From assembly GCA_016717325.1 (NCBI GenBank), contig JADKFV010000007.1:62001-126000 (forward strand): a stretch of 64,000 nt of DNA, in the 5' to 3' direction. Source of the stretch: Bacteroidota bacterium (GTDB lineage: Bacteria; Bacteroidota; Bacteroidia; AKYH767-A; OLB10). Below are positions 18,277 to 28,542 of the stretch, one piece after another. A program made the translations under genes and the position numbers. The notes beneath the pieces are model-generated. The model was given only the letters and a program-made list of their open reading frames with translations. It ran no database searches and was not told the DNA's origin. Within the stretch, counting starts at the first letter, position 1. Each line of letters begins with the position of its first letter.

Positions 18277-19155
18277 ATGGGAGAGAATAATGATGACAAA
18301 AAACGCAAACTCGATATATTGGTGTTGAGTGATATTCACTTAGGTACTTATGGATGCCATGCAAAGGAATTATCAAAATATCTAAAAAGTGTGCAACCTA
18401 AAATGGTAGTACTCAATGGCGATATTATTGATTTCTGGCAAATGTCGTCTTCATATTGGCCGAAGTCGCATTCAAAAATAATTAAAATTTTCAGCAATTG
18501 GCTATCCAAGGATATTCCTGTTTATTATATAACAGGCAATCACGATGAAACCATACGAAGGTTTGCGGGTTTTGAGCTGGGTACGCTAAAAATAGAAAAT
18601 AAATTAATGTACGAGTTTGAAGGAAAAAAATTCTGGTTCTTTCATGGCGATGTTTTTGATGTTACTATGCAATATGCAAAATGGCTAACACGCCTGGGTT
18701 CTACCGGGTACAACCTGCTCATTCTTATCAATAGATTTGTAAACTACATACTCGAAAAATTTGGCCGGGGTAGAATTTCGTTTTCGAAAAATGTGAAAAA
18801 CAAAGTAAAAAATGCTGTAAGCTATATTAATAAATTCGAAGAACTATGTGTTGAACTTGCAGCCGAAAAAAATATTGATTATGTAATTTGTGGGCACATA
18901 CATCATCCTTCCATTAAAACATTTTTTGCACACGATAAACTAACTACCTACCTGAACAGTGGTGACTGGGTAGAAAACCTTACCTCGCTGGAATACAATA
19001 ACAATGAATGGGAAATTTATAAATATGATGAAAGTGAATTCATTAAAAGTGATAAGGAAGAATTTTTTCAAAATGATGAAGCCGATGATGAATTAATTGA
19101 TTTGAATAACAAGCAAATATTCTCTCTCATGATAAAAGAAATACGTGAAAAATAA
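18277..19155 (+). CDS. LpxH-like metallophosphoesterase (UDP-2,3-diacylglucosamine hydrolase family)
   Basis: Calcineurin-like dinuclear metal phosphoesterase of 292 residues. All metal-binding motifs are present: VLSDIHLG near residue 19, LNGDIIDFW near 48, TGNHDET near 88, FHGDVFD near 123 and ICGHIHHP near 207. The HDxH-like pattern and the long helical insertion after the HGD motif resemble LpxH/LpxH2 and the related UDP-diacylglucosamine pyrophosphatases of lipid A synthesis. The C-terminus is acidic and poorly conserved. Only 33 nt separate it from a glycosyltransferase gene, which suggests a shared operon and a role in glycolipid metabolism rather than core lipid A synthesis; that role is inference. 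Confidence 0.85.
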   Translation: MGENNDDKKRKLDILVLSDIHLGTYGCHAKELSKYLKSVQPKMVVLNGDIIDFWQMSSSYWPKSHSKIIKIFSNWLSKDIPVYYITGNHDETIRRFAGFELGTLKIENKLMYEFEGKKFWFFHGDVFDVTMQYAKWLTRLGSTGYNLLILINRFVNYILEKFGRGRISFSKNVKNKVKNAVSYINKFEELCVELAAEKNIDYVICGHIHHPSIKTFFAHDKLTTYLNSGDWVENLTSLEYNNNEWEIYKYDESEFIKSDKEEFFQNDEADDELIDLNNKQIFSLMIKEIREK

Positions 19156-19188
19156 AAACCAAAAGTTACGCTATTAAAAATAAAAAAG

Positions 19189-20226
19189 ATGAAAATATTA
19201 TACGCTATTCAGGGAACAGGCAATGGCCATTTATCACGTGCATTCGAAATAGTACCTCAACTAAAAAAACATGCCACTGTTGATGTTTTGATAAGCGGTA
19301 AGCAATATGATTTGAAACCACCATTTGATATTAAGTATCATTATAACGGAATGTACTTTGTATTTGGAAAAAATGGCGGCATCGATATGCTTGAAACTTT
19401 CAATCAATTAAAATCGAAACAATTTTTAAAAGAAATAAAGCAACTTCCTGTTACCGCTTACGACTTGGTTGTAAGCGATTTCGAACCTGTGTCGAGTTGG
19501 GCTTGCAATAGACATGGCATACCTTGCATTGGATTGAGCAATCAAATAGCCACCTTGCATCCCTTAGCCCCAAAACCTAATAATATTGCATCATTTGGCA
19601 AAATGATATTGAAACATTATTCACCAACTACTCAGGATTTTGGCATTTATTACAATGCATTGGACAAGAATATTTTTACACCCGTTATACGCAATCAATT
19701 GCGTCAGATTAAAATAGAAAACAAAGAACATGTTACAGTTTACTTGCCATCATTCGAAGAAGAAAAAATAATTAAACGCTTATCAGCTTTTCCCGATATT
19801 TTATTTGAAGTATTTTCGAAACACACTCACAAGCACTTCAAAACCAAAAATATAAAAGTAGCGCCCCTTAACAACGATATGTTTTTAAAAAGTTTTGCTA
19901 CCGGAAATGGGCTCATTACTAATGCAGGTTTTGGCGCAACTACCGAGGCACTTTATTTAGGAAAAAAACTTTTAGTTATTCCCATGAAAAACCAATATGA
20001 ACAACAATGCAATGCCGCCATGCTAAAAAGAATGGGCGTAACAGTACTGAAAAATTTTAAAAAAAAGCGCTTACCCGAAATCGATACCTGGCTAAATTCG
20101 AATAAAATAATAAATGTAAACTATACAGATAATGCACAGATAATTGCGCATACTTTGCTTGAATTAGATCCGCACGAATTATCGGTTCCTACTTTCGAAT
20201 CTAAACCGTATTCATTTATACAGTAA
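19189..20226 (+). CDS. Glycosyltransferase, MurG-like GT-B fold
   Basis: A 345-residue protein beginning MKILYAIQGTGNGHLSRA, a glycine-rich nucleotide-sugar transferase start typical of the MurG/UGT-like 'glycosyltransferase family protein' group. A C-terminal donor-binding region is visible as TGNGLITNAGFGATTEALYL followed by LVIPMKNQYEQQCNAAMLKRMG, the usual acceptor/donor loop of GT-B enzymes. No membrane segment is seen, so it probably acts at the inner face of the membrane. It lies between the LpxH-like phosphoesterase and the GH1 gene with 11-33 nt spacing. The sugar and acceptor cannot be told from sequence. Confidence 0.83.
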   Translation: MKILYAIQGTGNGHLSRAFEIVPQLKKHATVDVLISGKQYDLKPPFDIKYHYNGMYFVFGKNGGIDMLETFNQLKSKQFLKEIKQLPVTAYDLVVSDFEPVSSWACNRHGIPCIGLSNQIATLHPLAPKPNNIASFGKMILKHYSPTTQDFGIYYNALDKNIFTPVIRNQLRQIKIENKEHVTVYLPSFEEEKIIKRLSAFPDILFEVFSKHTHKHFKTKNIKVAPLNNDMFLKSFATGNGLITNAGFGATTEALYLGKKLLVIPMKNQYEQQCNAAMLKRMGVTVLKNFKKKRLPEIDTWLNSNKIINVNYTDNAQIIAHTLLELDPHELSVPTFESKPYSFIQ

Positions 20227-20237
20227 TAAACTTTTAA

Positions 20238-21610
20238 TTGACAACAACACCAAAAAATTTCTCACTGTTTGATTCTACATTTCATTGGGGAATTTCGACA
20301 TCGGCATATCAAATAGAAGGCGGACATGATTTAGATAATAAACAACCTTCCATTTGGGATGTATTTTCTGCCAAGCGTGGTAAAATTTTCAACAACGATA
20401 ATGGTAATAATGCTTGCAATTTTTTGAAGCATTACAAAAGCGATATTAGGTTGATGAAATCTCTTGGCATCAAAAATTTTCGTCACTCACTTTCGTGGCC
20501 ACGTATTATTTCTGATATAAACGGAACTATTAATTATAAAGGAATAGATATTTACAACCGCATTATTGATGAGTGTCTGGAAACAATATTGAACCATGGC
20601 TTACCTGTTATCATTGGGATTTACCCCAATATATCGAAGACACCCGAGGCTGGGCCAATCGCGATATATTGAATTACTTTTCACATTACATAAATGTGTG
20701 TGCAAAAAATTTTGGCGATAGGGTAAAAAACTGGATGGTGCTAAATGAACCTTTAGTATTTACAGGGGCAGGATATTTTTTAGGTATACATGCGCCAGGT
20801 CATCGCGACTTTCGATTTTTTTTAAAAGCTGCTCACCATGCAGCATTGTCTCAATCAATAGGATCTCATATTTTAAAAAATGAAGTAAAAAATTCTATGG
20901 TAGGTTCTACTTTTTCATGCTCATACATCACTCCTTACTCTTTTACAAATCATGATGAAAATGCTGCATTGCGTGCCGATGCATTGCTCAACCGTTTTTT
21001 TATTGAAGCTGCTATGGGTAAAGGCTATCCGGTAGAACATTTAGAGTTTATGAAAAAAATTTACAACTATGTTTTACCTGGCGATGAACAATTATTGAAA
21101 GCACAATTTGATTTTGTTGGTATACAAAATTATACCCGCGAAGTTATTAAGCATACTTGTTGGATTCCATTAATAAGAGCCCGTATAATACCGGCAAATA
21201 AACGCAAAGTGGCACATACGGCTATGAACTGGGAAATATATCCCGAGTCAATTTATCATATGCTAAAGCAGTTCAATTCAATATGTGATGGGTTGCCTTT
21301 AATAATTACCGAGAACGGTGCAGCGTTTGACGACAAGCTTGAAGATGGCAAAATCATTGACGATTATCGCATTTACTATTTGCAAAGAAATATAGAACAA
21401 ATTCATCGCGCAAAAACTGAAGGCGTTAATATTCTCGGTTGTTTTATTTGGTCGTTATTCGATAATTTTGAATGGGAAAAAGGATTTAAGCCCCGTTTTG
21501 GTCTTGTGCATGTTGACTTCGATACACACCTTCGAACAGCAAAAAAATCGGCACTGTGGTATCGTGATTTTTTAGCCAATCAAAACAATTCGATTACAGT
21601 TCGCTCTTAA
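20238..21610 (+). CDS. GH1 family glycosidase (beta-glucosidase-like), one frameshift
   Basis: Retaining glycosidase of family GH1. The N-terminus FHWGISTSAYQIEGG is the classic GH1 opening. The acid/base Glu is in WMVLNEPLVFTGAGY and the nucleophile Glu in LIITENGAAFDDK; the C-terminal SLFDNFEWEKGFKPRFGLVHVD completes the barrel. Near 20580 one A is missing: frame 20238-20672 and frame 20573-21610 join as DECLENNIEPWLTCYHWDLP, giving 458 codons, a normal GH1 length. The start must be the TTG at 20238, because a stop codon lies just before it in frame and no earlier Met exists. It sits 11 nt after the glycosyltransferase stop, in the same operon. No export signal is seen, so a cytoplasmic substrate is likely. 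Confidence 0.88.
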
Positions 21611-21710
21611 TTTTCGAATTTGATTATTCAAGTATAATGCTGTTGCACTTATTCGTTGAACTTACAATTTATTAAATTCACTCATAAAATTAAAAAGAGA
21701 TTTTTGAATT

Positions 21711-24215
21711 TCAAATCTTTTTTTTCAATCTGTTTGTCCACTTCACACCCTCGAACCATATCACCGATACAAATCCAATAAGTGTGCTTACACTTAGCTG
21801 CTGAAAATTTAATTCATGAAAAGAAAAAAAAGCTGCCAGTGGTTTTAAATATATCATCAGGGCAGCAAGCAATAAAGTTGTGGCTATGATTAAAACCACC
21901 AAATTATTTTTATACTTCAGTGTAGTTATTACCGAATAATAAAATGAACGATTTACTAATGTCAAAAAAATATTTGCAGTTATGAGTACAGTAAAAATCA
22001 TGGTGCGTGTAATGAATTCATTGTACGAATGCATCACGGCATATCGATAAACAAATAAGGCACCGGCAGTGATCATTAATCCCTGAATAATGCTTGTAGT
22101 TAATTCGCGCCAGTTGAAAAACGTTGTCGAAAATGGCCGTGGCTTTTGTATCATGGTGTTTTTTTCCATGGGCTCATTTTCATAAATTATAGAACATGTT
22201 GGGCCCATTATTAATTCTAAAAAAATAATATGCACAGGCGAAAAAATATTTGGATATATCCACCCTAAAACCAAAGGAAGAAAAACGGTAAGAATAATTG
22301 GTATGTGAATAGAGATAATATATTGAATGGCTTTTTTTAAGTTAGTATAAATTCTACGACCCATGGCCACGGCATCAACCATTTTCGATAAGTCATCATC
22401 AATCAAAATAAGCGATGCTGCCTGCTTTGCTATTTCGGTTCCCTTGCCGCCCATGGCAATGCCAATGTGTGCAGCTTTCAATGCCGGGCCGTCATTCACT
22501 CCATCGCCAGTCATGGCAACTATTTCGTTGTTGGATTTTAATGCATTGATTATTTTTAATTTTGCCTCAGGAAACATTCGAGTAAATACGTTTGTACTTG
22601 TTACGCATTTATTTAATTCGTCATCGCTTAGTTTCATGAGTTCATCGCCCGAAATATTTTTTTCGTGGCCTACAAAATTTATCTGCTTTGCAATTGCATT
22701 TGTGGTTAAAGCATTATCGCCTGTTATAATTTTTACTGCAATGCCGGCAGTATAAAAATCTTGCAATACCTTATTGATATTTTTTTTGGGAGGATCGTAA
22801 AATGCAACAAGCCCTTTGAAAACAAAACTAAATTCCTGTTGCTGTTTGGGAAAATTGTACCCATCGAAAACCGCTTCGGCAACACCTAATATCCTGTAGC
22901 CATCATTTGCCATTGTATGAATAGCTTTTTCTATTTGCATTTTTTCATCCACCGATAAATTGGAAATACTCATCAATGCTTCGGGTGCGCCTTTGGCAGC
23001 AATGATGCGTTGTTTCAATTCGTTTTCGTGCAAATGTGTCATCATGGGAGGCTTGCCTGCAAGCGGATACTCGTGTACCATTTTATATTGTGGACGATTA
23101 TCGATGGCAGCATTTGTAAAATAGGAATGATGCAAAGCCACTTCCATTGCATCGAAAGGAATGGGTTCGCTGGCCCACATGGCAAGTTCAATTAGCGATT
23201 TTTCATCATCGGTGAGCATTGCACCGGCATCGGTAATTTTTTGCGATGGCCACACAAATACTTTTGCAAGACTCATTTTGTTTTCGGTAATGGTTCCTGT
23301 TTTATCGGTACAAATAACTGTAGCGCTACCCAAGGTTTCAACTGTTTTCATTTGCTTTACTACTATACCCATTTTCATCAATCGCCATGCACCCAGCGCC
23401 ATAAAAGTGGTGAAGGCTACAGGAATTTCTTCGGGCAAAATACTCATAGCAAGAGTAAGCGCTTTTAATAAACTATCGAGCACATTGTGCGAACGCAAAT
23501 AATTTAAGACCCATACAACTGCAAAAACAATGGCTCCGGCAAGCACCATCTTTTTTACAAAATTATTTATTTGCAATTCCAATGGTGTTTTTTCTTCGGC
23601 TATATTCTCAATGCTTTTTCCAATTTTTCCAATGCGGGTTTGGTTGCCAATGGATTTCACTTCAACAATGGCAAGTCCGCTTGCAACGGTTGTGCCACGA
23701 AAAACAGCATTGTCATTTGAATTTTTGTCTTTGTAAATAGTTAACGATTCGCCCGTGAGAATAGATTCGTTTACCGAAAAATCATTAGAATGAATAATAA
23801 TGCCATCGGCCGCAATTGATGTTCCTTCTTCTGTCATAAGGCAATCGCCAATCACTATTTCATCGCTCATAATTTCGGTTACTTCGCCATTGCGAATAAC
23901 CTTGCAAGTAGGCTGCGTAAACACTTTTAGTTTTTTCAAAGCATTTCGACTACGCGAATCCTGATACAATGAAATGGTTGCAACAAGCACAATGGCCGAA
24001 GCCAGAAATATTCCATCGCCTATTTTGCCACTTATAAAATATACTGTTGATGTTACTAAAAGTAAAATAACCATTGGTTCTTTTACCAGGCTTTTAACCG
24101 CATCTATAAAACCATTTTCTTTTTCGAAAACAAGTGCATTGCTTCCAAACTTCAAACGCGATGCAGTTGCTTCGTCTGGCGTCAATCCATTAATATTGAA
24201 ATTATTTGTACTCAT
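21711..24215 (-). CDS. P2-type cation-transporting ATPase
   Basis: Membrane P-type ATPase of 834 residues. Motifs are the actuator TGES (ILTGESLTIYKD), M4 PEEIPVAFT, the phosphorylation site ICTDKTGTITENKM, and the hinge AMTGDGVNDGPALKAAHIGIAM. About ten membrane segments are visible. Absence of N-terminal metal-binding CxxC and of a CPC motif argues against heavy-metal P1B pumps. The PEEIPVA motif and overall layout fit the P2A/P2B calcium pump group, so calcium export is the best guess, but manganese or other cations are possible. It stands alone; both neighbours are separated by about 100-180 bp. No typical promoter was found. Confidence 0.88.
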   Translation of the reverse strand: MSTNNFNINGLTPDEATASRLKFGSNALVFEKENGFIDAVKSLVKEPMVILLLVTSTVYFISGKIGDGIFLASAIVLVATISLYQDSRSRNALKKLKVFTQPTCKVIRNGEVTEIMSDEIVIGDCLMTEEGTSIAADGIIIHSNDFSVNESILTGESLTIYKDKNSNDNAVFRGTTVASGLAIVEVKSIGNQTRIGKIGKSIENIAEEKTPLELQINNFVKKMVLAGAIVFAVVWVLNYLRSHNVLDSLLKALTLAMSILPEEIPVAFTTFMALGAWRLMKMGIVVKQMKTVETLGSATVICTDKTGTITENKMSLAKVFVWPSQKITDAGAMLTDDEKSLIELAMWASEPIPFDAMEVALHHSYFTNAAIDNRPQYKMVHEYPLAGKPPMMTHLHENELKQRIIAAKGAPEALMSISNLSVDEKMQIEKAIHTMANDGYRILGVAEAVFDGYNFPKQQQEFSFVFKGLVAFYDPPKKNINKVLQDFYTAGIAVKIITGDNALTTNAIAKQINFVGHEKNISGDELMKLSDDELNKCVTSTNVFTRMFPEAKLKIINALKSNNEIVAMTGDGVNDGPALKAAHIGIAMGGKGTEIAKQAASLILIDDDLSKMVDAVAMGRRIYTNLKKAIQYIISIHIPIILTVFLPLVLGWIYPNIFSPVHIIFLELIMGPTCSIIYENEPMEKNTMIQKPRPFSTTFFNWRELTTSIIQGLMITAGALFVYRYAVMHSYNEFITRTMIFTVLITANIFLTLVNRSFYYSVITTLKYKNNLVVLIIATTLLLAALMIYLKPLAAFFSFHELNFQQLSVSTLIGFVSVIWFEGVKWTNRLKKKI

Positions 24216-24393
24216 ATTGAAAAAGCAAATTTCGCATTCATGCTCAAACTAAAAATTACACACATCATTATAGATTACAATTATAGAATTGCGCAAGATG
24301 TAATTTCAATAGAAATAAAAAAATGACATTGCTCATCATATTTGGAAGAAAATTTTCATGAGAAGAATTGTGCAGAAGAAGTACAAGCTGTTT

Positions 24394-24984
24394 TTATTGT
24401 AACCAATGGAACCAAACATTTTGGTCGATAAGGTCAACACCATTTTGTTTGCAAATGTTCATTGTGTGTCCCGTGCCGCCTGTGCCGGGGTTTTCGAGGT
24501 CATCGTAAAATATGCCGAACGTAGCAGGGCTAATTTTTTCGGTTCCCAAAACTTTCACAGTGTCTCTAAGTATATATGCAGCTTTTATTGTAACCTGATT
24601 TTTTTGGCCTGCAACATACTTATCAATCAATGTTTCTGTTTTCTTGTTTAGTTTGGATTGTAACACAACATCTTGTTCTGCAGCAATATCAATTTCATCG
24701 AGCGAAATAGTGCTGTAAGCCTGATTCGTTTTTTTTCGGTGGTCGGTGTACGGGGTAATCACCTGCAGTTTTTCGTAACTTACCGAAGCCACACCGAGAC
24801 TAAAAAACTGATCAGCACCGGTTGCGTTTCCACTTCTAAAAATTATATTTTTTGTTTTTGATGCAAGTAACTTTCCCAGTTGTGTAAGTTTTGATTTGTC
24901 TTCATCGCGCACATTTCGTTTGCCTTCGAGCAACACAACGGAGTTTTCTTTATCGTGCAGTGAAATAAATTCGGTTAGTGTCAT
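24394..24984 (-). CDS. Uncharacterised protein with a SLOG/DprA-like nucleotide-binding motif
   Basis: About 196 residues from the preferred ATG at 24984 (MTLTEFISL); an upstream in-frame ATG at 25044 would add 20 residues that look non-coding. The segment IIFRSGNATGADQFFSLGV resembles the GxxxGAD loop of SLOG/Rossmann-like folds that bind nucleotides or nucleotide-derived signals. The C-terminal GTGGTGHTMNICKQNGV could be a second glycine-rich loop. No membrane segment, signal peptide or catalytic motif of a known enzyme is seen. The gene is monocistronic between the P-type ATPase and rluF. Function is not known; the SLOG link is inference from one motif. Confidence 0.65.
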   Translation of the reverse strand: MTLTEFISLHDKENSVVLLEGKRNVRDEDKSKLTQLGKLLASKTKNIIFRSGNATGADQFFSLGVASVSYEKLQVITPYTDHRKKTNQAYSTISLDEIDIAAEQDVVLQSKLNKKTETLIDKYVAGQKNQVTIKAAYILRDTVKVLGTEKISPATFGIFYDDLENPGTGGTGHTMNICKQNGVDLIDQNVWFHWLQ

Positions 24985-25160
24985 TGGTTTTTTCAAAATG
25001 GAGTTTGTGTTCAGAAATAAAAGCAAATGGAATGCAAAATGCAAGTTATGTTAGCAAAATAATTTTTCGTATATGCAATAATATCTTTCAATGTTTGTGA
25101 TATTTGTTCATGTTTTAAAACTATGTTTTATAACATCGAAAAAGAATAAAAAACATTTTA

Positions 25161-25904
25161 ATGCAAACGAGGTTAAATAAATACATAAGCGAAACGGGCA
25201 TATGTTCCAGACGCGAAGCTGACAAACTTATTGAAAACGGCCGTGTAAAAGTGAATGGTGCGGTTCCGGAATTAGGAACCAAGGTGAGCGATGCTGATAG
25301 TATCACAATTGATGGAAAACCTTTGAAGCAGAAGCCAAAATCAATTTATATAGCTTGCAATAAACCTATAGGAATTACATGTACAACAGATTTAAAAGAC
25401 CGCGATAATATTATTGATTACATCAATCATCCTCAGCGTATTTTCCCGATTGGCCGCCTCGATAAAGATTCGGAAGGGTTAATATTTTTGACAAACGATG
25501 GCGATATAGTAAATAAGATTTTGCGGGCCGGCAACAATCATGAAAAAGAATATATTGTTACGGTAGATAAATCGTTGACCAAAACATTTTTGCAAGATAT
25601 GGCAAGCGGAGTAAAAATTATGGAAACCATCACACAAAAATGTTTTGTTGAACAAGAAGGTAGAAACCGGTTTCGGATTATTTTAACTCAGGGATTAAAC
25701 CGGCAAATACGAAGAATGTGTGAGGCCCTTGACTATAAAGTTGTAAAACTAAAACGCACACGCATAATGAACATAAATTTAAACGGAATAAATTATGGCG
25801 AATGGCGATATCTTAATGATGATGAAATAAAGGCTATAAATAATTTAGTATCCTCGTCAAGCAAAACAGAAGAAGCTTCGGTATTGAAAGAAATTGTTGA
25901 TTAG
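25161..25904 (+). CDS. rluF: 23S rRNA pseudouridine synthase RluF
   Basis: RluF converts a uridine in 23S rRNA (U2604 in E. coli numbering) to pseudouridine. The 247 residues hold an N-terminal S4 RNA-binding domain (RLNKYISETGICSRREADKL, VKVNGAVPELGTKV) and the RsuA/RluB/E/F-type catalytic domain. The catalytic Asp is in IGRLDKDSEGLIFLTNDGD, and RIILTQGLNRQIRRMCEALD is the C-terminal signature. The choice of RluF over RluB/RsuA rests on the shortness and overall pattern. It converges on the helicase gene with 14 nt between the stops once the helicase frameshift is repaired. Confidence 0.9.
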   Translation: MQTRLNKYISETGICSRREADKLIENGRVKVNGAVPELGTKVSDADSITIDGKPLKQKPKSIYIACNKPIGITCTTDLKDRDNIIDYINHPQRIFPIGRLDKDSEGLIFLTNDGDIVNKILRAGNNHEKEYIVTVDKSLTKTFLQDMASGVKIMETITQKCFVEQEGRNRFRIILTQGLNRQIRRMCEALDYKVVKLKRTRIMNINLNGINYGEWRYLNDDEIKAINNLVSSSSKTEEASVLKEIVD

Positions 25905-25918
25905 ATATTGTGTCAACA

Positions 25919-27230
25919 TCATTTCGATTCTTCGATCTTTACTTTCCTGTTTTTTATTTTTTCGTCTTTAATTAATTTCAATACACCGGTTAACACATTT
26001 CTTTTCACCGCTGCATAAGCCGAAAAAACCCAACACTTCAATCAAGACCAAATCGTCTTTATGCAATTTTCCTTTTTGCAGCAGCATGCCAACAATATCC
26101 ATCTTGTTTATTTTATCTTTTTTACCGGCACCAATGTATAAGGTACACCAAGGAGTATTGTCGGGAATTTTATTTTTCGATGGCATAGTTTCTTCCTCGG
26201 GAATTTCCTTTATAAATTTTGGCAAATGTTCATCGGGGCCAATAATAATGTAAGCTGTACCTGTTGCATTCATGCGCGCAGTGCGGCCATTGCGGTGTAT
26301 AAGTATATCTTCGGTTGCAGGCAATTGAAAATGAATAATGTTTTCTATTTCGGGAATGTCGAGCCCGCGCGATGCAAGGTCGGTGGTGATTAATATTTGA
26401 TACGTGCCATTTCTAAATTTTATCAATGCACGCTCTCTGTCTTCCTGTTCCATTTTACCATGAAATGTTCCATGTATCAATCCTTTTCGGTTTAGCAATT
26501 CGCTTATACGATCCACAGCATCGCGATGATTGCAAAAAATAAGTGTCGCCTTATTTCCTAATTTACAAATCAACGAAAACAACGAATCAATTTTATCTTT
26601 CGTAGTTGCTTTTACTACTTTCAATTTCAACCCTTCGGCTTGCACAGGCGTGTGGCTCAAATAATTTATTTCTATCGCATTATTTAATCTGGCGAATTTT
26701 GGAATCTCTTTCATTCCGGTTGCAGAGGTAAGCATTCGCTTTTTTAATTTTCGCAAGCTGTTCACTATAAAAGTCATGTCATCTTGAAAACCATATTCCA
26801 TTGCTTTATCAAATTCGTCAAGCACCAGAAAATGTATAGATGATGTATCAATATTTTCATTTCGAATGTGAAAAGCCAAACGGCCGGGAGTACCTATCAA
26901 CACTGCCGGTGGTTGTATCAAATTATTTTTTTCGGTGCGGGTTGCATGTCCACCATAGCAGCAATTTACTTTGTAGGTAGTGCCCATTTGTTTAAACACC
27001 TGCTCTATTTGCAATGCCAACTCACGCGATGGAACCACTATCAATGCCTGCACACCATTCACATTTTTATGTAACGATTCTAAAATAGGCATTAGAAAAG
27101 CAACTGTTTTTCCGGAACCTGTGGGCGATAATAAAATAATATCGTTCGGCTTTTTTGCGGCTTCATGCACTTCAAGTTGCATGGCGTTCAATGCTTCAAT
27201 TTTTAAATTCTCTATCGACTTTTTAATCAT
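25919..27230 (-). CDS. DEAD-box RNA helicase with DbpA-type RNA-binding domain (one frameshift)
   Basis: ATP-dependent RNA helicase. Motifs in order: PTGSGKT (I), PSRELALQ (Ia), TPGRL (Ib), VLDEFDKA (II, with DEFD in place of DEAD), TSAT (III), TDLASRGLDIPEI (V) and HRNGRTARM (VI). The C-terminus begins a DbpA-type RNA-binding domain (WCTLYIGAGKKDKINKMDIVG). At 26023-26028 an A run (T on the coding strand) is out of register. The long frame ends at 25968 with an unrelated tail, whereas the alternative frame reads SAYAAVKRNVLTGVLKLIKD to a TGA at 25919, an ideal DbpA-domain end. Removing one base gives 437 codons. The domain implies a role in 50S ribosome maturation. Confidence 0.87.
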
Positions 27231-27539
27231 TTAATTTTTAGTTAGCGGTAAATATATCAAGTTAAAAGTATCTTAATAAAAGAACAGTTTTAATTTAAAT
27301 GAAAGGCTAATGAGTTTGGTTCGACGAACCCACAGAAAGGCCGGCAATTTAAACAAGCATATACAAAAGTTTTAACTCGAACGATAAAAATCAAAAGTTG
27401 GAAGGAAAAAATTGAAAGAAGATAGTGCGAAAAAAAAATGCAACAAAAAAGAAAGTAAATTTTCTTAGCAAAAAACCCGCAAGGTTTATAAAACCATGCG
27501 GGTTTTCTATAAAGCGAAAAAATCTAAATTATTATTCCA
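27231..27539. other. Intergenic region with terminator and a short palindrome
   Basis: 309 bp between deoC and the helicase. It holds the deoC terminator (27474-27504) and a 13-nt odd palindrome GGTTCGACGAACC at about 27317-27329, about 90 bp upstream of the helicase start, which could be an operator. No gene is seen. Confidence 0.45.
27474..27504 (-). terminator. Terminator downstream of deoC
   Basis: Thirteen-bp arms AACCCGCAAGGTT and AACCATGCGGGTT with one mismatch and a 5-nt loop. On the minus strand the stem is followed by a T run. It lies 36 nt past the deoC stop codon. T residues on the plus side may let it act in both directions. Confidence 0.85.
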
Positions 27540-28439
27540 TCAATCTTTCGAAAAATAATCTGCGCTTTCATACACTCCCGTTTGCTGTTTCATTATTTGC
27601 ATCAACAAATCGTTTACCAACGAGCTTGCACCAAAGCGAAAGTAATCGGCATTCATCCATTTCATTCCAAGGGTTTCGCGCAACACAACTAAATATTGCA
27701 AAGCAAGTTTCGAAGTGGCAATACCACCGGCAGGTTTCATTCCTATCATTTTATTTTCGCGATAATAAAAATCGCGTATGGCTTCGAACATTACCAACGT
27801 TACAGGAAGTGTAGCTGCAGGTTGTATTTTTCCGGTTGACGTTTTTATAAAATCGCCACCGGCATACATGGCAAGGTCGCTTGCTTTGCGCACATTGTCG
27901 AGGGTGCTAAGTTCTCCGGTTTCTAAAATAACTTTGAGATGGGCTTTGCCACATGCCTGCTTCACTGCCGCTATTTCATCATACACATAGTTGTATTCAC
28001 CGGCAAGAAATCGCCCGCGCGAAATTACCATATCTATTTCATCGGCACCTTCATTTACAGCATATTTAGTTTCTTCCAATTTAAATTTCAAGTTGCTCAT
28101 TCCACTTGGAAATGCTGTTGCTACTGCAGCCACTTTTACTTTCGAATTTTGCAAGCAACGATTTGCAATTGCCACCATGTTTGGATATACGCACACTGCC
28201 GCCACCGAAGGAATAGATGAATCTTCGTGCGGACGAATGGCTTTGTTACACATTTGTATCACTTTGCCTTCTGTATCGCGCGCCTCCAGGGTAGTAAGGT
28301 CGCACATACCGATGGCCATCTTTAGCGCCATCATTTTACTTTCCTTTTTTATACTGCGTTTTGTAAAGCGTGCTATGCGTTCTTCCACTCCTACCTGATC
28401 AATTGGCGGAGCATTTTTTATTATATCATTTGCATTCAT
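27540..28439 (-). CDS. deoC: Deoxyribose-phosphate aldolase
   Basis: DeoC cleaves 2-deoxyribose 5-phosphate to glyceraldehyde 3-phosphate and acetaldehyde in deoxynucleoside catabolism. The 299-residue length is at the long end for the family because of an extended N-terminus. Motifs visible are the barrel strand LKVILETGEL, the Schiff-base Lys in GGDFIKTSTGKI, and the second conserved Lys in GMKPAGGIAT. The ATG at 28439 follows a TAnnTTTG promoter element by about 23 nt. It is monocistronic, with its own terminator. Confidence 0.95.
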   Translation of the reverse strand: MNANDIIKNAPPIDQVGVEERIARFTKRSIKKESKMMALKMAIGMCDLTTLEARDTEGKVIQMCNKAIRPHEDSSIPSVAAVCVYPNMVAIANRCLQNSKVKVAAVATAFPSGMSNLKFKLEETKYAVNEGADEIDMVISRGRFLAGEYNYVYDEIAAVKQACGKAHLKVILETGELSTLDNVRKASDLAMYAGGDFIKTSTGKIQPAATLPVTLVMFEAIRDFYYRENKMIGMKPAGGIATSKLALQYLVVLRETLGMKWMNADYFRFGASSLVNDLLMQIMKQQTGVYESADYFSKD

Positions 28440-28462
28440 TATGCTTATTTTTATTTGTGTTA

Positions 28463-28470
28463 CAAATGTA
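28463..28470 (-). promoter_or_regulatory. Likely -7 element of the deoC promoter
   Basis: TACATTTG on the minus strand matches TAnnTTTG and lies 23 nt upstream of the deoC ATG. A T-rich stretch, not a clean TTG, occupies the -33 position, so support is moderate. Confidence 0.5.
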
Positions 28471-28542
28471 GTAATTATCTTTTGCTGAAAACTTTTTCTT
28501 TGTTGCTTTCCAAAAAAACATGCTGCCCATCTTTATCAATAA

